DNA of 64,000 nucleotides from Adineta steineri (Eukaryota > Rotifera > Eurotatoria > Adinetida > Adinetidae): assembly GCA_905250115.1 (NCBI GenBank), contig CAJNOI010000281.1:27068-91067 (forward strand). Reading direction: 5' to 3'. Below are positions 1-14,247 of the stretch, piece by piece (within the stretch, counting starts at the first letter, position 1; each line of letters starts with the position of its first letter). The translations under genes and the position numbers were made by a program. The notes under the pieces were generated by a model, which saw only the letters and a list, made by a program, of their open reading frames with translations, did not search any database and was not told where the DNA came from.

Positions 1-3000
1 TAACTGATTCAATGGCTGATTTTCTTGTTGATTTATGGTTACATGAAACTCCTCGTGTTCATGCATTTATTCGTTTATATTTATATTCGTCAATTCCATC
101 TATACATACATGGTTAATACAAATTCATAAACGTGCACTTGAAATTTGTTTACAACAATTAAAAACATTAAATAATGAACAACAAAAAACAAATCTTGTT
201 GATTTACTTCTTGCATTACATTTTTATTCATGTGATACAAATGAATTTCGTTTAACAATACGTGATACATTAAGAAAAATTGTTATTTATGCAACTGAAG
301 GAAATGATAATTCAGGACAATTATTTAATTTAAAAACTTTATATCGTTCGATTTTAAATAATGGTTATTTAGCACGTTTAATAAGTGAATTAGAAAGTGA
401 TTATCGAAAAGAATTATTAAATAATGATACAGTTATAATACATTTTCTAAAGAAAAATTCATTTCGAAAAGAAAATTTTTTTTGGAAAGAAATTTATCTA
501 TATTTAATTGAAAATAAATTAGATTTAATATCATGTGTATTAGTAAGTTAAATAGAAATTAAGCTCATTGAAAACTAAAAACTAGATTTCGAATTTAGAA
601 TGATTCAATATTAATGATACAAAGTCGAGATTATTCATCATTAGATCAATTATTAAATATTGAACAATTTAAATCATTACATCTCTATATATTTCTTCTT
701 GGATGGACACATGTAAGAACAGTTAATGATGCAATTGTATTATATGATTCAATTAATGCATTACCTGATAAATGTTCGATGTTAAGTAAATCTTTAGAAT
801 TATTTCAATCTCATATTGAATTTATAACATGGTTATATAATATTCGACGGTAAGTTAGAAAATATTTGTTTATTAATATATTATATTGATATATGTGTTT
901 ATTAGAATTGATCTGTAAGTTTTAGTTGCTTTGATTGTCTGAGCTTATTTTATGTTTGTTTGTCTTTTCTATTAAAATTTTGTTTTTATAGGTATCATGA
1001 TGGTGTAACAAATTTACCAAATATGTCGAGTTTATTATCAAAATTACAGACAACTTCACCATTGTCATTAATTCATGAATATTTAGATATACAAACAATT
1101 GATTCAAAGGAAATTTTAGATAAATTACAAAAAACTTTAGTAGATATTGATGATGACAATGACAAATCAAATGAAAAAAAACGTAGGTTGAAGAATTGTT
1201 TTAATTAATAAATAGAAGGATCATTCATATTTAGTAAACAAATGAGTCAGAAGTCTTGACAATATATCATAAATTCTGATACAGAAAATCTAGAAGTCTA
1301 CTTTACTACGTAGTTATCTTTCGTTTGAAAGTGATAGCTTTATATCTGAAGTCAAATCAAGACATAATAATATTGAATTTTTGAAATAAATATAGTTTAG
1401 ATCTTAGACGTTTGTAGCTTGAAAGTTTGTGTACAATTGAGGACACTATTTGTTTTCAAGTAAAGGCCAATGATAAATTTTGGATGAAAACTGAATTATG
1501 ATGCCACTAAATCCGATTATAGTTCAAAATAGGTGCTGTCTACTATAATTTCGTTGAGACTTAAGTCGTCAAAATAGAAGGGTGCACCTAATCTACATTC
1601 AACCTACCAACACCTATAATAGCTGAAATCGTCTAAAGTCGAGACTTTTGTCCACTACTATGCATATAATGAATTATTTATCATATCTACTTATAAAAGT
1701 TTTTCTATTAACAATTATTTTTAGGTGTTCGTTTTCTTGATGCACCATTTAATACAATTGAATCACATCGTTTATCTCAAACAACATCTTCAATGATTTT
1801 TCTTGGTTATCTATCTGTTAATACTGTTATTGAACGTATATTATCATCTGACAATCATAATCCAGAAACCGATATATTTTCTTTAACTCGAACATATTTA
1901 ACACAAATATATCCATTACGTTTTCGTCTTGAACTATTAGAAAATCTATTTTCACTTGTATTTATTCAATCAAGTGATTTAAAAATTGATGATGCAGTTG
2001 AAATAATTGAACAACTACCACCAAGTACTCCATCACTTTCTTTAACAACATCAGATAAACTTTTTTCATCCATACAAAGTAATCTAACTAATGATAGTTT
2101 TCAAACATCAACAAATGCAAGTATTAAAACTCAATTATCAATAAGAAGATTTGATAATGAATTAGATGAAAATACGGATGATAATCTATCTGTATGTAGT
2201 AGTTCAATGAGTTCAGTTGGTGCATCACATCATCATCCAATAAATCGCTCCGGATTATTAATAAATCAATATGTACTTTATCATTTATTAATATTTTTAC
2301 GTGATCAATTAGCAGAAGTTCGAGCACTTCATCAAAAAATAAAAGATAAAGCAACTGATCGTGATACAGTAGATTTTGAAACATTATTAGATAAATATTT
2401 TCATGGATGTTCAATTCAAACAAATGAACAATTTGCAAGTCGAGCAACAAAATTAAATACTATTGTTAGTGAAACATTATGGAGATATCAATTATTAACA
2501 GCAAATAAAAATGAATCATCAACAGAAGAAAATAAAAATGATGAACAAGAAAATGATAATAATTTAATTAATAATCCTATTATAAAAAATTTAATTCTTC
2601 CTATTCGTAAGTTAGAATAGTATTTTCGAAATATTATTAATTGTTTTATTTATTCTTAAGCTGTTCATCGACATGCTCATCGGCGAAAACGTCGAAAACG
2701 TCTTTCGGAAAGTAGTATATCAAGGTAAATTCAATTTATCTAATACCATATATATATATTCAACAAAACATTTTTATTTAGTGCTGCATCATCATCTTAT
2801 AATGGTAGTAGTAATAATACAACGAGAACAAAATCAACATTAGTATCACAAATTCTTTCAACTCGTGATAATCTATTAGCTATTTGTTTAAAAGAAGGAA
2901 AAATTACTGAAGCTAATGAAGTTATACGAGTAAATCTACTAAACAAATTTTTTTTAGTTTTATATATAAAATTTCTTTTATATAGCTATTCAATATGCAA

Positions 3001-6000
3001 GATCATCCACTTGCTGTTGAAGCAAAATTTAGTAAATTATTTCATGATACAGTTATACAATTATCTACAACCGATTCATCTGTAACTACACCTATTGAAA
3101 ATTTTACATCCAATTCACCATTAGCTGGTTTAGCTCATTTAACACAATCAGCACTTAATAATTCATCCGTACAACAAGGTATGAATCCTTTATTAGAAGC
3201 TGCTCAAACATCAAATGTTTCTTCAACATTACCAACATCAACATATTTCGATCATGAACATTTTCTTTCATTAACTTTATTTGATCTTGCAATAAATGCA
3301 CCAACAATGACAATAAGTAAAACATTACTTGATATGGCTCAACATCGTTTACCAATTCCACGTCCATTATTTTCATCAAATACATCATCACATAATAATC
3401 AAAATAATCGAAATTCTCCGTCAAGAATTAAAAATTTAAGTGATATGATTAATAATTATAGTCAATTAGCTAATTCATCAAATGGATCATTTTATGATTT
3501 ATTACTTGATGTTACAATACCATTAGATGCAATAAAAGCAACAAAAACTATTCAATATTATAAAAGACTTGATGAACATTGTCGACAATATTATATTAAT
3601 GAACAAAATTCTTTACCAATTGAAGAACAAGTTAGAAATACTGGAGAATTTTTTGAAAATGATCCACAAGCTAAAGTAGATTTAATTGCATATATTAGGT
3701 AATTATAAGAATTTCAAAAACTGACGAGCTAAATTTTGTCGTAACATAAAAAAAGTTGACGTATAGGAAAATAATTTTTGAAGTTAAGATCGAATCTGAC
3801 AGTATGAAATAAGATGCATCCTTTCATTCTTCAGTATACCAAAAGTAGCGATACAAGATACTAGCATGCAACGTGTCGAAAAGTGGAAACCATCGTATCC
3901 TTTTGATATTGAGAGATTACTGTGCGAGAAATAGAACAAAATCGATTTGACTGTTCTAAATAATTTGGTGAATTGGATGAAAGCATGATCACTTCCACTT
4001 TGAAAAACATCTGAAATACTGATGGGTAGGGAGCTGCGAGTCGACGCAGACGCGGGACCTGACAGAGCATGGGTGCGGATCCAAAAAAACCGTGGACCCG
4101 CAGCTCTCTACTGAGGGGAAAGACTTTTGCACTGTACTGTATTTCAAAAAGAAACAACATATTGCATTTTTTTATATCTATAGGAATTCACCCAATCAAA
4201 CGAGATTATCATCTTCATCTTATATAAATTATTTTTCAATATTTCATACATATTTACAAAATTTTCGTACACTTCTTGAAAAATTTCCAGTACCAGATAT
4301 TCCATCAGATGTTGATTTATCGAAATATTCTCCATTATCACTTATTCATCGTATTGTTGCACGATCAACTGATATTGATTTAGCACAATTACAATTAATG
4401 ACATCAAAATTAAATATTGATATATCACTTGCTGTTAGTCTTAATATAATTCGTCCATTATTTGTTGATAAAACAATAGCAACATCATCGTTATCTTCAA
4501 ATAGACGTACAACATTATTACAACAACAACCAATAAATATTTTTTCTAATCGTCAACAATTTATGCAACAAAAACAATCATCACATTCATTATCAAATGA
4601 AAGTACTAAGGCACATATGAGAAAATCAACAACATTTTTTAAACGTCTTGCAAGTAAACTTGGTGATTTTCAAAATGAACCTCAATCATTTAATGAACAT
4701 CCTGAAAAATTTATAAGAACTTTACTAACCAAATTATTAGATTCAATTCGAAGTAAGTAATGAGATTTTATTCATCTGTATTTGAATCTTTTCTTATAGA
4801 ATTAATTCAAGAATCAAATCATAGTCATATGATGATTGAACATATAGAAAAATTACTTGCCTTAGATGATTATGATAATATTCTTAATGCTCTACCATTA
4901 TTAACATATCTTGATCTTGATCGTTTAATGACAAATGAAGAACGTATATGTTTTTTTACAAATTTATATAATTTTCTTATAATCATTTTTCATATTGAAC
5001 TTATTCGAACAACAATAACAACAATACAAATAACAAAAACAACAACAAATATTTTTCGTAATGAACTTGAACGTCTTTTATTTCTTTTAACAACACGTAT
5101 TGATATTGGACAACTTAAACAAATATCATTATATGATATAAAACATTATATATTAAAAGAAAATATTCTTACTGATGGACTTAAATTTGATATTGATCCA
5201 ACTGCACCCTATTATCAATATGCACCAACAATTCAAAATAATCAACATATTAAAATAGGTTTAATATTAAATGGTTGTATGATTTCATCTACACCATTTA
5301 TTGTTTTAACACCTGAATTACTTAATGATCAATTACAACGTTCTACAAGAGATTTTATTGATAAATGTGTTACAATGAAAACGAATGAAACAGATAATTC
5401 AATTGAAATTCTTGTACCATATATTCTTCATAAACAATTCGATCAAACAAACGATGATATGATTAAATTTATTGGAGAATATTCATCGAATAATAATATT
5501 CTATGTGCTATTACTGGTAAGATTAAATACTTTAGTAGAATAATTCAGAAGACAAACTATCCAAAATCTTAAGCAGAAATCATACTTATCATATTTACTT
5601 AAATATAAAGTACTAGCAGGAGTACCCGCTTCTGGTCGAGAAAATTTTATAGTACATATTTCGCAGATGAGAAAGCGGGCGTGGATGTGAGACTCACCGA
5701 TTCACGTTTTCACTCCCATCCACCTATCTGAGCATAAAAGTTAGTAAGATGAATAAATCATTTTTTTCTCTTTCTTTTAGAACAACGTAAAATAACAACT
5801 GAAATAATTCCTTGTCAAACGGATTTTGCTTTGAGTTTCGAATATCGTTTATGTTCATCTTTGTCTGAAAGACATCAACGTCGTCGTCGTACAAGTTCAC
5901 TTCCAACATCAACAACAATTACAACTTTATCTCCTTCAATTGATTTTCTTTCTCAAACAACAACATTACCTAATCATCTAATTGATTCTCGTACAATATC

Positions 6001-9000
6001 ATTTGTTCAAGAAAAATCTCCTGCATTAGGACAAATTCTTCAAATATATGTTCAATCTGTTGTACATAATCAAGCAATTGAAGATGATAAAACTCCATTA
6101 AAAACATATTTTACAAGTTTATTATTATCACCCACATTAATACAATCAACAACATCAATAGGTGATGAATGGTTTCGTTCAATTGTATTAAATGATTTAA
6201 CTTATCAACATGATCTTCTCCTTTATCTTTGTTCATTATTATGGAATGATTCAAAATATACTGAAATTGTTCAATTATTTGATTCATTATTACCATCATT
6301 TATTGTTCATTCATCATATTGTCAAATTCTACGTGATTTAGCTTTATTAAGTTTAATAAAACAAACATCAGAACCTGATCATGCATATCATTATTTACGT
6401 AAAATTCATGATTGTCATTTATTAATACATGCAACATTAACATATTTACCACGTTTCGATGGGCCAACATGTTTAAAATTACTTGAATTATGTTTAACAT
6501 CTTGTAAAAAATATCATTCTGATTATATTGATTGGATACAAGAACGTTTAAATATAATGTATGTATATAAAACATTATGTCTTGGTGCATTATCACAATT
6601 TACAAAATGTATGGAAAATATATCTAAACTTGATACACAATTAAATCTATCAATTGAAGATATGGCTATAAAAAAAACCTCATCGAAATGTTTAACATGG
6701 CAACGTGCTGAAGAACATTCACAACGTGATCCATTAGCTGTTGTTGATATGTTTATCTTTGAAAAACAATTTGATATGGGACATAAATGGTTAACATTAT
6801 TAAATAAACATGTTGATGAAGATATTATTAATCGTGTAAGATTTAAATTAGTTGAAGAACATATACATTGGTTATTAAATGAAGAAAATATTGGTAATGG
6901 AAATAAATTTTTACAAATTATTGATACAATAACAAATATCAATGATAAATGGCATTTATGTACAGATTTAATTAATGATTTATCAAGACAAAGATTAGTA
7001 ACAAGTACAAAATCAATACCATTTTCAAGATTATTTATTAAATTTCGTCTTATACAATATATGTTAGCACATTTTGAAGAAAATTCCGCATTTTTTCAAG
7101 GACAATATGATCGATCAAAATTATGTGTATTAGTTACTGGTTTAGCTATATTTTTTAATTGTATACCATTAGAACAAACAGATTCCTATGAACAATTAGT
7201 TGGACAACCATTACTTATTCTTGAACAATTACTAATGAATAGTTCAATTGATATAGCTAAAATAACAATTGAAACATTAAAAGTTTTAATTGAAAAATAT
7301 TCATTAGAAAATATTATTAATATAAAACAAGTTGATCAATTAATTGAAATTTATACAAAGAAAAGTGTACGATTAAATGTTGTTCAACCACATGAAGAAA
7401 CGCCAATAACAGTTGAAAATAAGTAAATAATTCATCATATATTTATTAGCATGAGAAATTTATATTAAATATTCTTTAGACCTGTTCTTCAACCTCCACC
7501 TATTTCATTGATTGAACGTCGTCGTAGCTCATTAAATCCAGCTACGTATATTACTAAACGTAAAGGTTCTCAAGATTTATCTCCATTAGGTCGTCGAACT
7601 AATACTAGTGGTACAAATAATTTCTTCAATTCAATACGTCATCGTATGTCACCCAGAACTCCAATAACATCTCCAAATGTACCAGAGTCTGATTTACAAA
7701 CATCATCACCATCAACAATAGCATCATCACCTAATACTAATAGTCCACCAATGTCACATTCAATTCCAATAAAATCCCAACAACCTCAACAACAACAACA
7801 ACAACAAACATCTTCGTCTTTTTTTGATCATTTTTCATCATCATTTACAAACAAATCTAATATAAATGAACAATCTCATCAAGGACATAAAACAACTGAA
7901 TATACTGTTCCATTAGTAGTTCCACCAAAAAAATCATGGGTATCAGATGATGAAGTAGCTGTATGTATGTGTTGTAATGAAACACATTTTTCAATGTTTA
8001 ATCGTCGTCATCATTGTCGTCGTTGTGGTCGTGTTGTATGTAAACCATGTTCACAACATATGACAATAATTAAAGGACGTTCGGAACGTACATGTAAAGA
8101 TTGTTATCAATATATGCAAAATAATCCAGCACCACCTACAACTTCTCGACCAGAAACAAATACTCCAGTAAAAAAATTTGAAAATCTCCGATCGTAAGTA
8201 TTCATCATCATAGTAGTAGTGTATATTGTCGATTGAATTGAGTTTTAATCTATTATAATCACAAGATAAATAATGAAAACTATTTTATTCTAGTCTTGCT
8301 AGACCAATCCATTCATTTAAAAGACTATCAATTAGTCAAGTTTATCTAAAGAATAATCGATCATACACAATAACATCAAATAATCATTTATTAGGTACAT
8401 CACTCGTTAATGAAACTCCAAGTATTTTAGTAGAAGATACTTTATTATTAAGTTCAAGTTTTTCAACAGGAAGTCCTCTATCAAAAAATAATAAACTTCA
8501 TTATCGTTCATCAATGGATACACCACAAACACAAGATAATATTACTGATGCACCTGCAATACCTATTATTACCGATCAAGTACAATATCAATTAACAGGA
8601 ACATCGAGTGATGATAGTTTACGTAATGATTTTCATTATGATCAATCTCCTAGTATATCATTATGTTTATCATTAATTGAATTACATTCAAATCAATATG
8701 AATGTGGAAAATTATTAATAAAATTATGTGAATATTTATCTGAACAATTATCAACAAAACAACGTAATACTGAAATTGATTATGGTTTAGTATTAAATAT
8801 AATAAAAAATCTTTTATTTACTGCTAAAATGAAATTAACAACAAGTTATTTTACTGATGAAGAATCAGGTGAACAACAAAAATTATTAAGATCTTGTGAA
8901 ATATATAATAATCTTATTGATATATTAAATCGTTTAAATATGGCTAATTGTTCATTACCAGCTTTAAATGATCTTTTACAACAAGATACATTAAGAAAAA

Positions 9001-10740
9001 TTCGAAATCAATTATTAGAAGATGAACGATATCAATTAGCAATGGATATTTCAACAAAATGTAATTTAGATACACAAACAATTTGGTTTCAATGGGGAAT
9101 GGGTAAATAGAATAAGTTTTTATTTCTTCATACTATTAATTCTATTTAGCTTATCTTCATATTGGTCAATATGGTGAAGCACGTGATAAATTTGACAAAT
9201 GCTTACAGAAAACTTCGGATACAACTGATAAAACATTGAAACAACTACAACGTGGTGGTGTAAGTCAAGAAAAAATAGTCAATGATATAATCGCATTTCT
9301 TGAATCATCTCGTCCATTGAAATATTCCATGAGAAATCAATATTTATCTGAACAACAAATTCGACAAAGTGGACAAACACGTGCTAGTTTAAAATATCTC
9401 AATAGTCTTTCAACAATACCACGTTTACCCGATAAAACAAATAAAGGTTAATTTCTTTTTCGTCTATTCTATCAAAATAAAAAAAAACTTTTCTGTTTAT
9501 TTCTAGCAATAGAGAATGAAATTCTATTTTATTTAACAATGTATAGTGATGATGCACATTTATTAGATTATTATATTCGTCATGAATATTATACACAAGC
9601 ATTTGAATATAAATGTTCATTAGTATTATTTCGTGATCATATTTATCTTCCTTTATTAAAACGTAATCATATAAAACATCTATTTAATTATATATTATCA
9701 CATAATCTTAGTTTATTTACACATCATTTAAAATTTATTTGTACATATTTAAAAGAACAAGAAATGAATCATTCATTATTACAATTACAATTATTTCTTA
9801 ATGATTATCTTAATGCTGGTTTTACATCTGTGAAATTATTTACGATAAATCGAACAACATATTTAGATTTATTTGAAAAACGTTCAAATTATTTACAAAA
9901 AGGTTTAGAATATTTTCTACAAGCAAAAGCTGATACAGAACAAACAATGATGAAAATTCATAGGTATAGAGAATTTCTTAAGGGTGCGATTTGTTCTCAA
10001 ACCTTTTATTTTAGTACTAAAAGTAAAATTGAACTTCAACTTGAAATAACTCGTTATATTTATGGACAATTAAAACGATTGAATACCAATGGTTCAAATA
10101 TATTAATCAATTGTCCGACATTATTTGATGGAAAAGATTCAATAATTAAACTTATTCTAGGTTTAATAACAATATCTGATACAATGACAACTGCATTTAG
10201 TTTAATTAATAAAATAATCAATGTAAAATTGTTCTTTTTTTGCACCGTTTTTTTTATTTGAATTTAATTTTTAGGAATTGAATCTTTCAATAAATGAAGT
10301 TTTTCTTCCATGTGCGGAAGAAATTGGTAAACGTCGTGATTATCGTATGCTTCAACAATTACTTCAAGTAATGCGTGATAATGGTTATAATGATAATAAA
10401 CTACATGATGATATTATTGAAAGTTGTGTACGACAAACTGGTTCGGATGTTGAACAAGTAAAATATAAGAAAGAATTCGATTTATTTTCAATAAGTTTTT
10501 TTTCTTTTGAATTTTTAGAGTCGAGAACAAGACACATTAATACAAATGATTAAAAATGATAATACTCGTATAAATGTTTATATTTCTGTTGGTAAATTAC
10601 GTGCAGCTTATTTAATAGCTATTCGTCTAGGTAAAGAAGATAAAATTCGTTTAATTCGTGATGATGCACAAAGAAGTGGTCAAACAGCTGTTTATGAAAT
10701 GTGTAAAAAATGGTTAGAAAATCGAGCAAGTGAACAGTGA
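1..10740 (+). CDS. ZFYVE26: ZFYVE26 (spastizin) orthologue, 5'-partial
   Basis: FYVE-domain PI3P-binding protein of the spastizin family, which acts with the SPG11/AP-5 complex in lysosome reformation and autophagy and in cytokinesis. I join 16 exons with consistent phases: 3-542, 599-849, 992-1182, 1725-2606, 2661-2724, 2782-2929, 2986-3698, 4184-4752, 4800-5516, 5781-7422, 7480-8193, 8294-9102, 9150-9446, 9507-10222, 10275-10457, 10519-10740. This gives 2885 residues, already longer than the human protein (about 2540), with the start still upstream. The FYVE finger is at about 7926-8130: a WVSDD-like start, paired CxxC motifs and the RRHHCRRCGR basic patch preceded by FNR, as in ZFYVE26. 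The C-terminal helical repeats (for example KLRAAYLIAIRLGKED) also match spastizin. A Gln tract precedes the finger. Family call seen in sequence; function is from the family. Confidence 0.93.
3699..4183 (+). repeat. ZFYVE26 intron carrying a GC-rich hairpin
   Basis: This 485-bp intron is much longer than its neighbours (about 50 bp). It holds a GC-rich patch at 4030-4108, unlike the AT-rich surroundings. Outer arms GGAGCTGCGAGTC (4030-4042) and GACCCGCAGCTCTC (4095-4108) are near-perfect reverse complements. An inner pair TGCGGATCCA / TGGACCCGCA flanks a run of seven A. The intron is probably an inserted short non-autonomous element. The reading frames across it are not coding. Confidence 0.5.
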
Positions 10741-10963
10741 AATATATAAATATCTATAATCTAGTCTTTCGATAATGAAACTGCAGTGAATTTTTTTTAT
10801 GCGTTATTTCCGCCTGTGATTGTAATATTTCTGTAGGTGATTTTTTTCTTTTTCCTCTTCTTCTTTAATAATATCGTCTTTCTTGTTTCTAAAGAAATAA
10901 AACGTAAGATATAATTTTTTTTAATTTATGTAATTCATCCAGATTTTAGCATTTTTTTCAGAT

Positions 10964-13900
10964 ATGTTGGCTGATTTTTTAGAAAAAAATGATATTAAAA
11001 CATATAATCGTAAGTTTTAGTTAACTAATTGTAATACATTGAGGGTGAGGTTAAGTGTGCGCGACTACACCATTCGAATACAATCTTCGAGAGAGTCGCG
11101 GCTTGTGTGAAATTATAGAGTAGACTTTTGCGTATCGAATGCATTGGTTGAAACGAGAAATTCTTTACATCTTCGGCAAGCTAGTTTTTCAAAGAATTGA
11201 GTAAAATCTTTCTAATGATGAGATGGAATTTCTACAAAATATTTGTTTGTCATGTTGTTTATGAATTAATCTGAAAATGTTTAGAATCAATAACATCTGA
11301 TCAAATAAATACATTAAAAACGAGTTTAAAACAAGAAATTGATGATAAACAAAATCAGATACATCAATTCTATACAAATAAAATTCAAGATATAAATAAA
11401 ATCGATGGTCAAACGAAAAAGCTTATTGGGCAATGTGAAGAGCTAGAATCCGAACGAAAAGAATTACTTGGAAAAATTGAAGAGCATTCTAAATTAGAAA
11501 ATCATGCACGTCATGTGAATTCAAATTATCATCAATTTCATCATTTAAATCAGTTTATTGATGGTACTAAACAATTAATACAATTACAAACTCAAATTCA
11601 AGGTATAGATTTTCAAAAAAAAACATGAATTCTTTTTTATTCTTTCATTTATTTTAAGAATGTCGACAATTATGTAAAAAAGGTCATTTAAACGAAGCAA
11701 AAAATTCTTATAAATCTATAGAAAATATACTCAATAATCATTATATATTTCCTAATACAAATGAAAAATTTTATCAACAACATTATCCATTATATGAAAC
11801 ATTTCAAAAATCTATTGGACGATTACGTTCAGATATTTGTCAAACACATCATATTCTATGGAATGATGGAGTTAATAAAACAACTCAAAATGAATTACAA
11901 TTAAATTTAAATTATCTTGATCAACTTTTTAAATGTATTTTCTATGAAGATAGAGGAGAAAAATTATTAATGGAAAAAAATATTCAAACATTTGCAACTT
12001 ACTGTTTTCAAGGATTTATTCAAATATTTATTGAAAAAAAATTGAAATTAGTTATTGATATAGAAACACCAGTGATTTTATTACAAATGGAAAATGATGA
12101 TGATATTGAAAATAATAATAATATTGAACAATTCAATATAACATTAAATTATTTAAAGGAATTTTTTGAAATATTAAATACGTATTTATTATCAAGAACA
12201 ATGAATATTCAAACAACGAAAGAGAAGTAAGAAATCTTTGCAATTTTTCTGACTTACGAGGGGATCAATTGACATCTGGGTGTGGGTGTCACTTTATTCA
12301 GATCTATTCACATCCACACCCACACCCACACCCACACCCACACCCACACCCACACCCACANNNNNNNNNNCACACCCACACCCACACCCACACCCACACC
12401 CACACCCACACCCACACTCACACCCGTACCCGTACCCACACCCTCGGGTGATTCCCTCGTTAGTTGAATGAAAAGATTATATCTTTAAAAAGAAGGAAAT
12501 CTTCTAGATTCGATTTTGTTTTTGTTGTATATTCTAGGTCTATTGAATCAATTTCATTAATGAGTATCTTTTCTTCAACTATTGCTAATGATTTTATTGA
12601 ACTTATCCGTGAACATCTATTAAATATTATTCCAAGTGATTTTGAATACATCGAAATATTTCGTTTATTATTGGAAACAGTAGTAAATTTAGAAAAATAT
12701 TTAATTGAAATAAAATTCTTTTCGTCTACTCAAATAACTAATGTACTTTCATCTGTTATTGGAAATATTGATGAATCAATAATAAAAAGTCGGTGTCGAA
12801 CATATTTAATTCAAAGTCGAGAATTACTTCAATCAAATGCAATTATTACAACATCATTAAAAACAATTGAAATTGGTGATAATGAACAATTATTTATACA
12901 AAATGAACAAGATAAAGAAAAATATAAAAATCAATCCGCATCAAATATTTTATCATCAACTATTAGTCTGGATGAATTAGATGCAAATATGTTTCGATTT
13001 CCACGTACAATTATTGTGTAAGAAATATATAAACCAAAACAATTGAATTTATTCTTTTTTCTTTTAAGGGAACACGCTTATGAATATGTGCAATTTGTTC
13101 GAAAAATTTTAGAAGAAGCAAATCAATTGGAAAAATATGGTGCACATCTTTGTGCAACAGCAAGAAATATGATGGAATTATTTCATATTATATATGCAAA
13201 TTTACATGAGAAAAAAGCACAAGAATTTCCTTACTTGACTGGTAAAGATTAATCCAATCCTAATATTCATCTAGTAAAATAAATATTTATTTCGATTTTA
13301 GCTTTACATTTCAATACTTATATGTACGTTGCACATGAATGTCTTATTCTTGGTGAAGAATATTATCATTTAAAATCTAAAACAGCTGATGGTCAACCAA
13401 TAACATTCGTTGATTATGTTGCTATATTTCGTAATCAAGCAGCAAATTTACTTAAATCTCAATTAGATACTCAAAAAGATACATTAACATCTTTTATTCG
13501 AGAAATTGGAAGTATGAAATAATAATTTTTTCTTCTTCTAACAAATAACTTTTTATCTAACATAGCATTTCATAATATTGTTGATGAAACTGAAAATCAA
13601 GATCTATTAAAACGAGCAATCAATAAATGTATAATGCAAATGGAAAATCTATCTCATAATTGGCGTGATGTATTTTCACCTCATGTTTATTTTAAAGTTA
13701 TTGGTAAGAAATTAAATACACAAAAAAAGTTTTTTTAATAGTTATTTTTTTTGAAAATAATTTAGGATATTTATGTGATCATATTAGTCAACTTCTTATT
13801 AAAGAAACTTTATCACTTGAAGATATCCCACAACAAGAATGTGATGTAATGGTGAAAGCTTTTACACAATGGTCAACATTTTTACAAAACATACTTGTTA

Positions 13901-14133
13901 AAGATGATCTTAGTCCTGGTTTAAATATTCTTGCACGCTTAGCACCAAATTTAACAAGATTCACTGAATTATGTATTGTTTTAGATAGTCCAATGCAAAC
14001 AATTGTTGACCGATGGTTTAATGGTCAGGGACCATTGGCTAGTCAATTTGCAGCGATTGAAATTAAACAACTTATTCGTGCTCTTTTTCAAACATCAGAA
14101 AAACGAACAGCAGCTCTTGCTAAAATTCAATAA
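10964..14133 (+). CDS. ZW10: ZW10 orthologue, kinetochore/Golgi tether
   Basis: Subunit of the RZZ complex (dynein recruitment and spindle checkpoint at kinetochores) and of the NRZ/Dsl1 tether for Golgi-to-ER transport. Eight exons join in phase: 10964-11009, 11285-11602, 11659-12226, 12538-13017, 13069-13241, 13302-13511, 13566-13703, 13766-14133. The product is 766 residues, close to human ZW10 (779). The first about 150 residues are a heptad-like coiled coil. The C-terminus is diagnostic: RWFNGQGPLASQF then IRALFQTSEKRTAALAKI, matching the end of animal ZW10 almost residue for residue. The start ATG (10964) gives a short first exon of 46 nt; the frame is consistent but the exact start is less certain than the rest. 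One intron (12227-12537) holds a telomere-like array and an assembly gap. Confidence 0.93.
12276..12445. repeat. Interstitial telomere-like (ACACCC)n array with gap
   Basis: A 15-nt G-strand block (CTGGGTGTGGGTGTC, 12276-12290), a spacer of about 20 nt, then more than 100 nt of ACACCC repeat broken by 10 N at 12361-12370 and decaying into CACCCGTACCCGTACCC. ACACCC is the complement of a rotation of TGTGGG, the repeat described for Adineta vaga telomeres. It lies wholly inside a ZW10 intron. Its true length is unknown because of the gap. Confidence 0.85.
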
Positions 14134-14247
14134 AAAAATTTTCGTTCTTATATATATATGTGTGTGCGTTTCTTTTTTTGTTTATTTGGGGGGAAGAATG
14201 ATCTTATTCCTTGTATTTTCATAAAATTATTCTTTTTAAGATAAAAT

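Noticed and set aside
4092-4183. N-terminal part of a plus frame starting MDPQLSTEG
   Set aside because: It is intron sequence; the real exon begins at 4184 after a good acceptor and in the phase required by the exon before.
6523-6942. 139-codon minus-strand frame within ZFYVE26
   Set aside because: Antisense shadow of a long exon that matches ZFYVE26 in the other strand.
12269-12471. Three overlapping frames rich in His-Thr, His-Pro or Thr-Pro
   Set aside because: They are translations of the ACACCC repeat inside a ZW10 intron and include the N gap.
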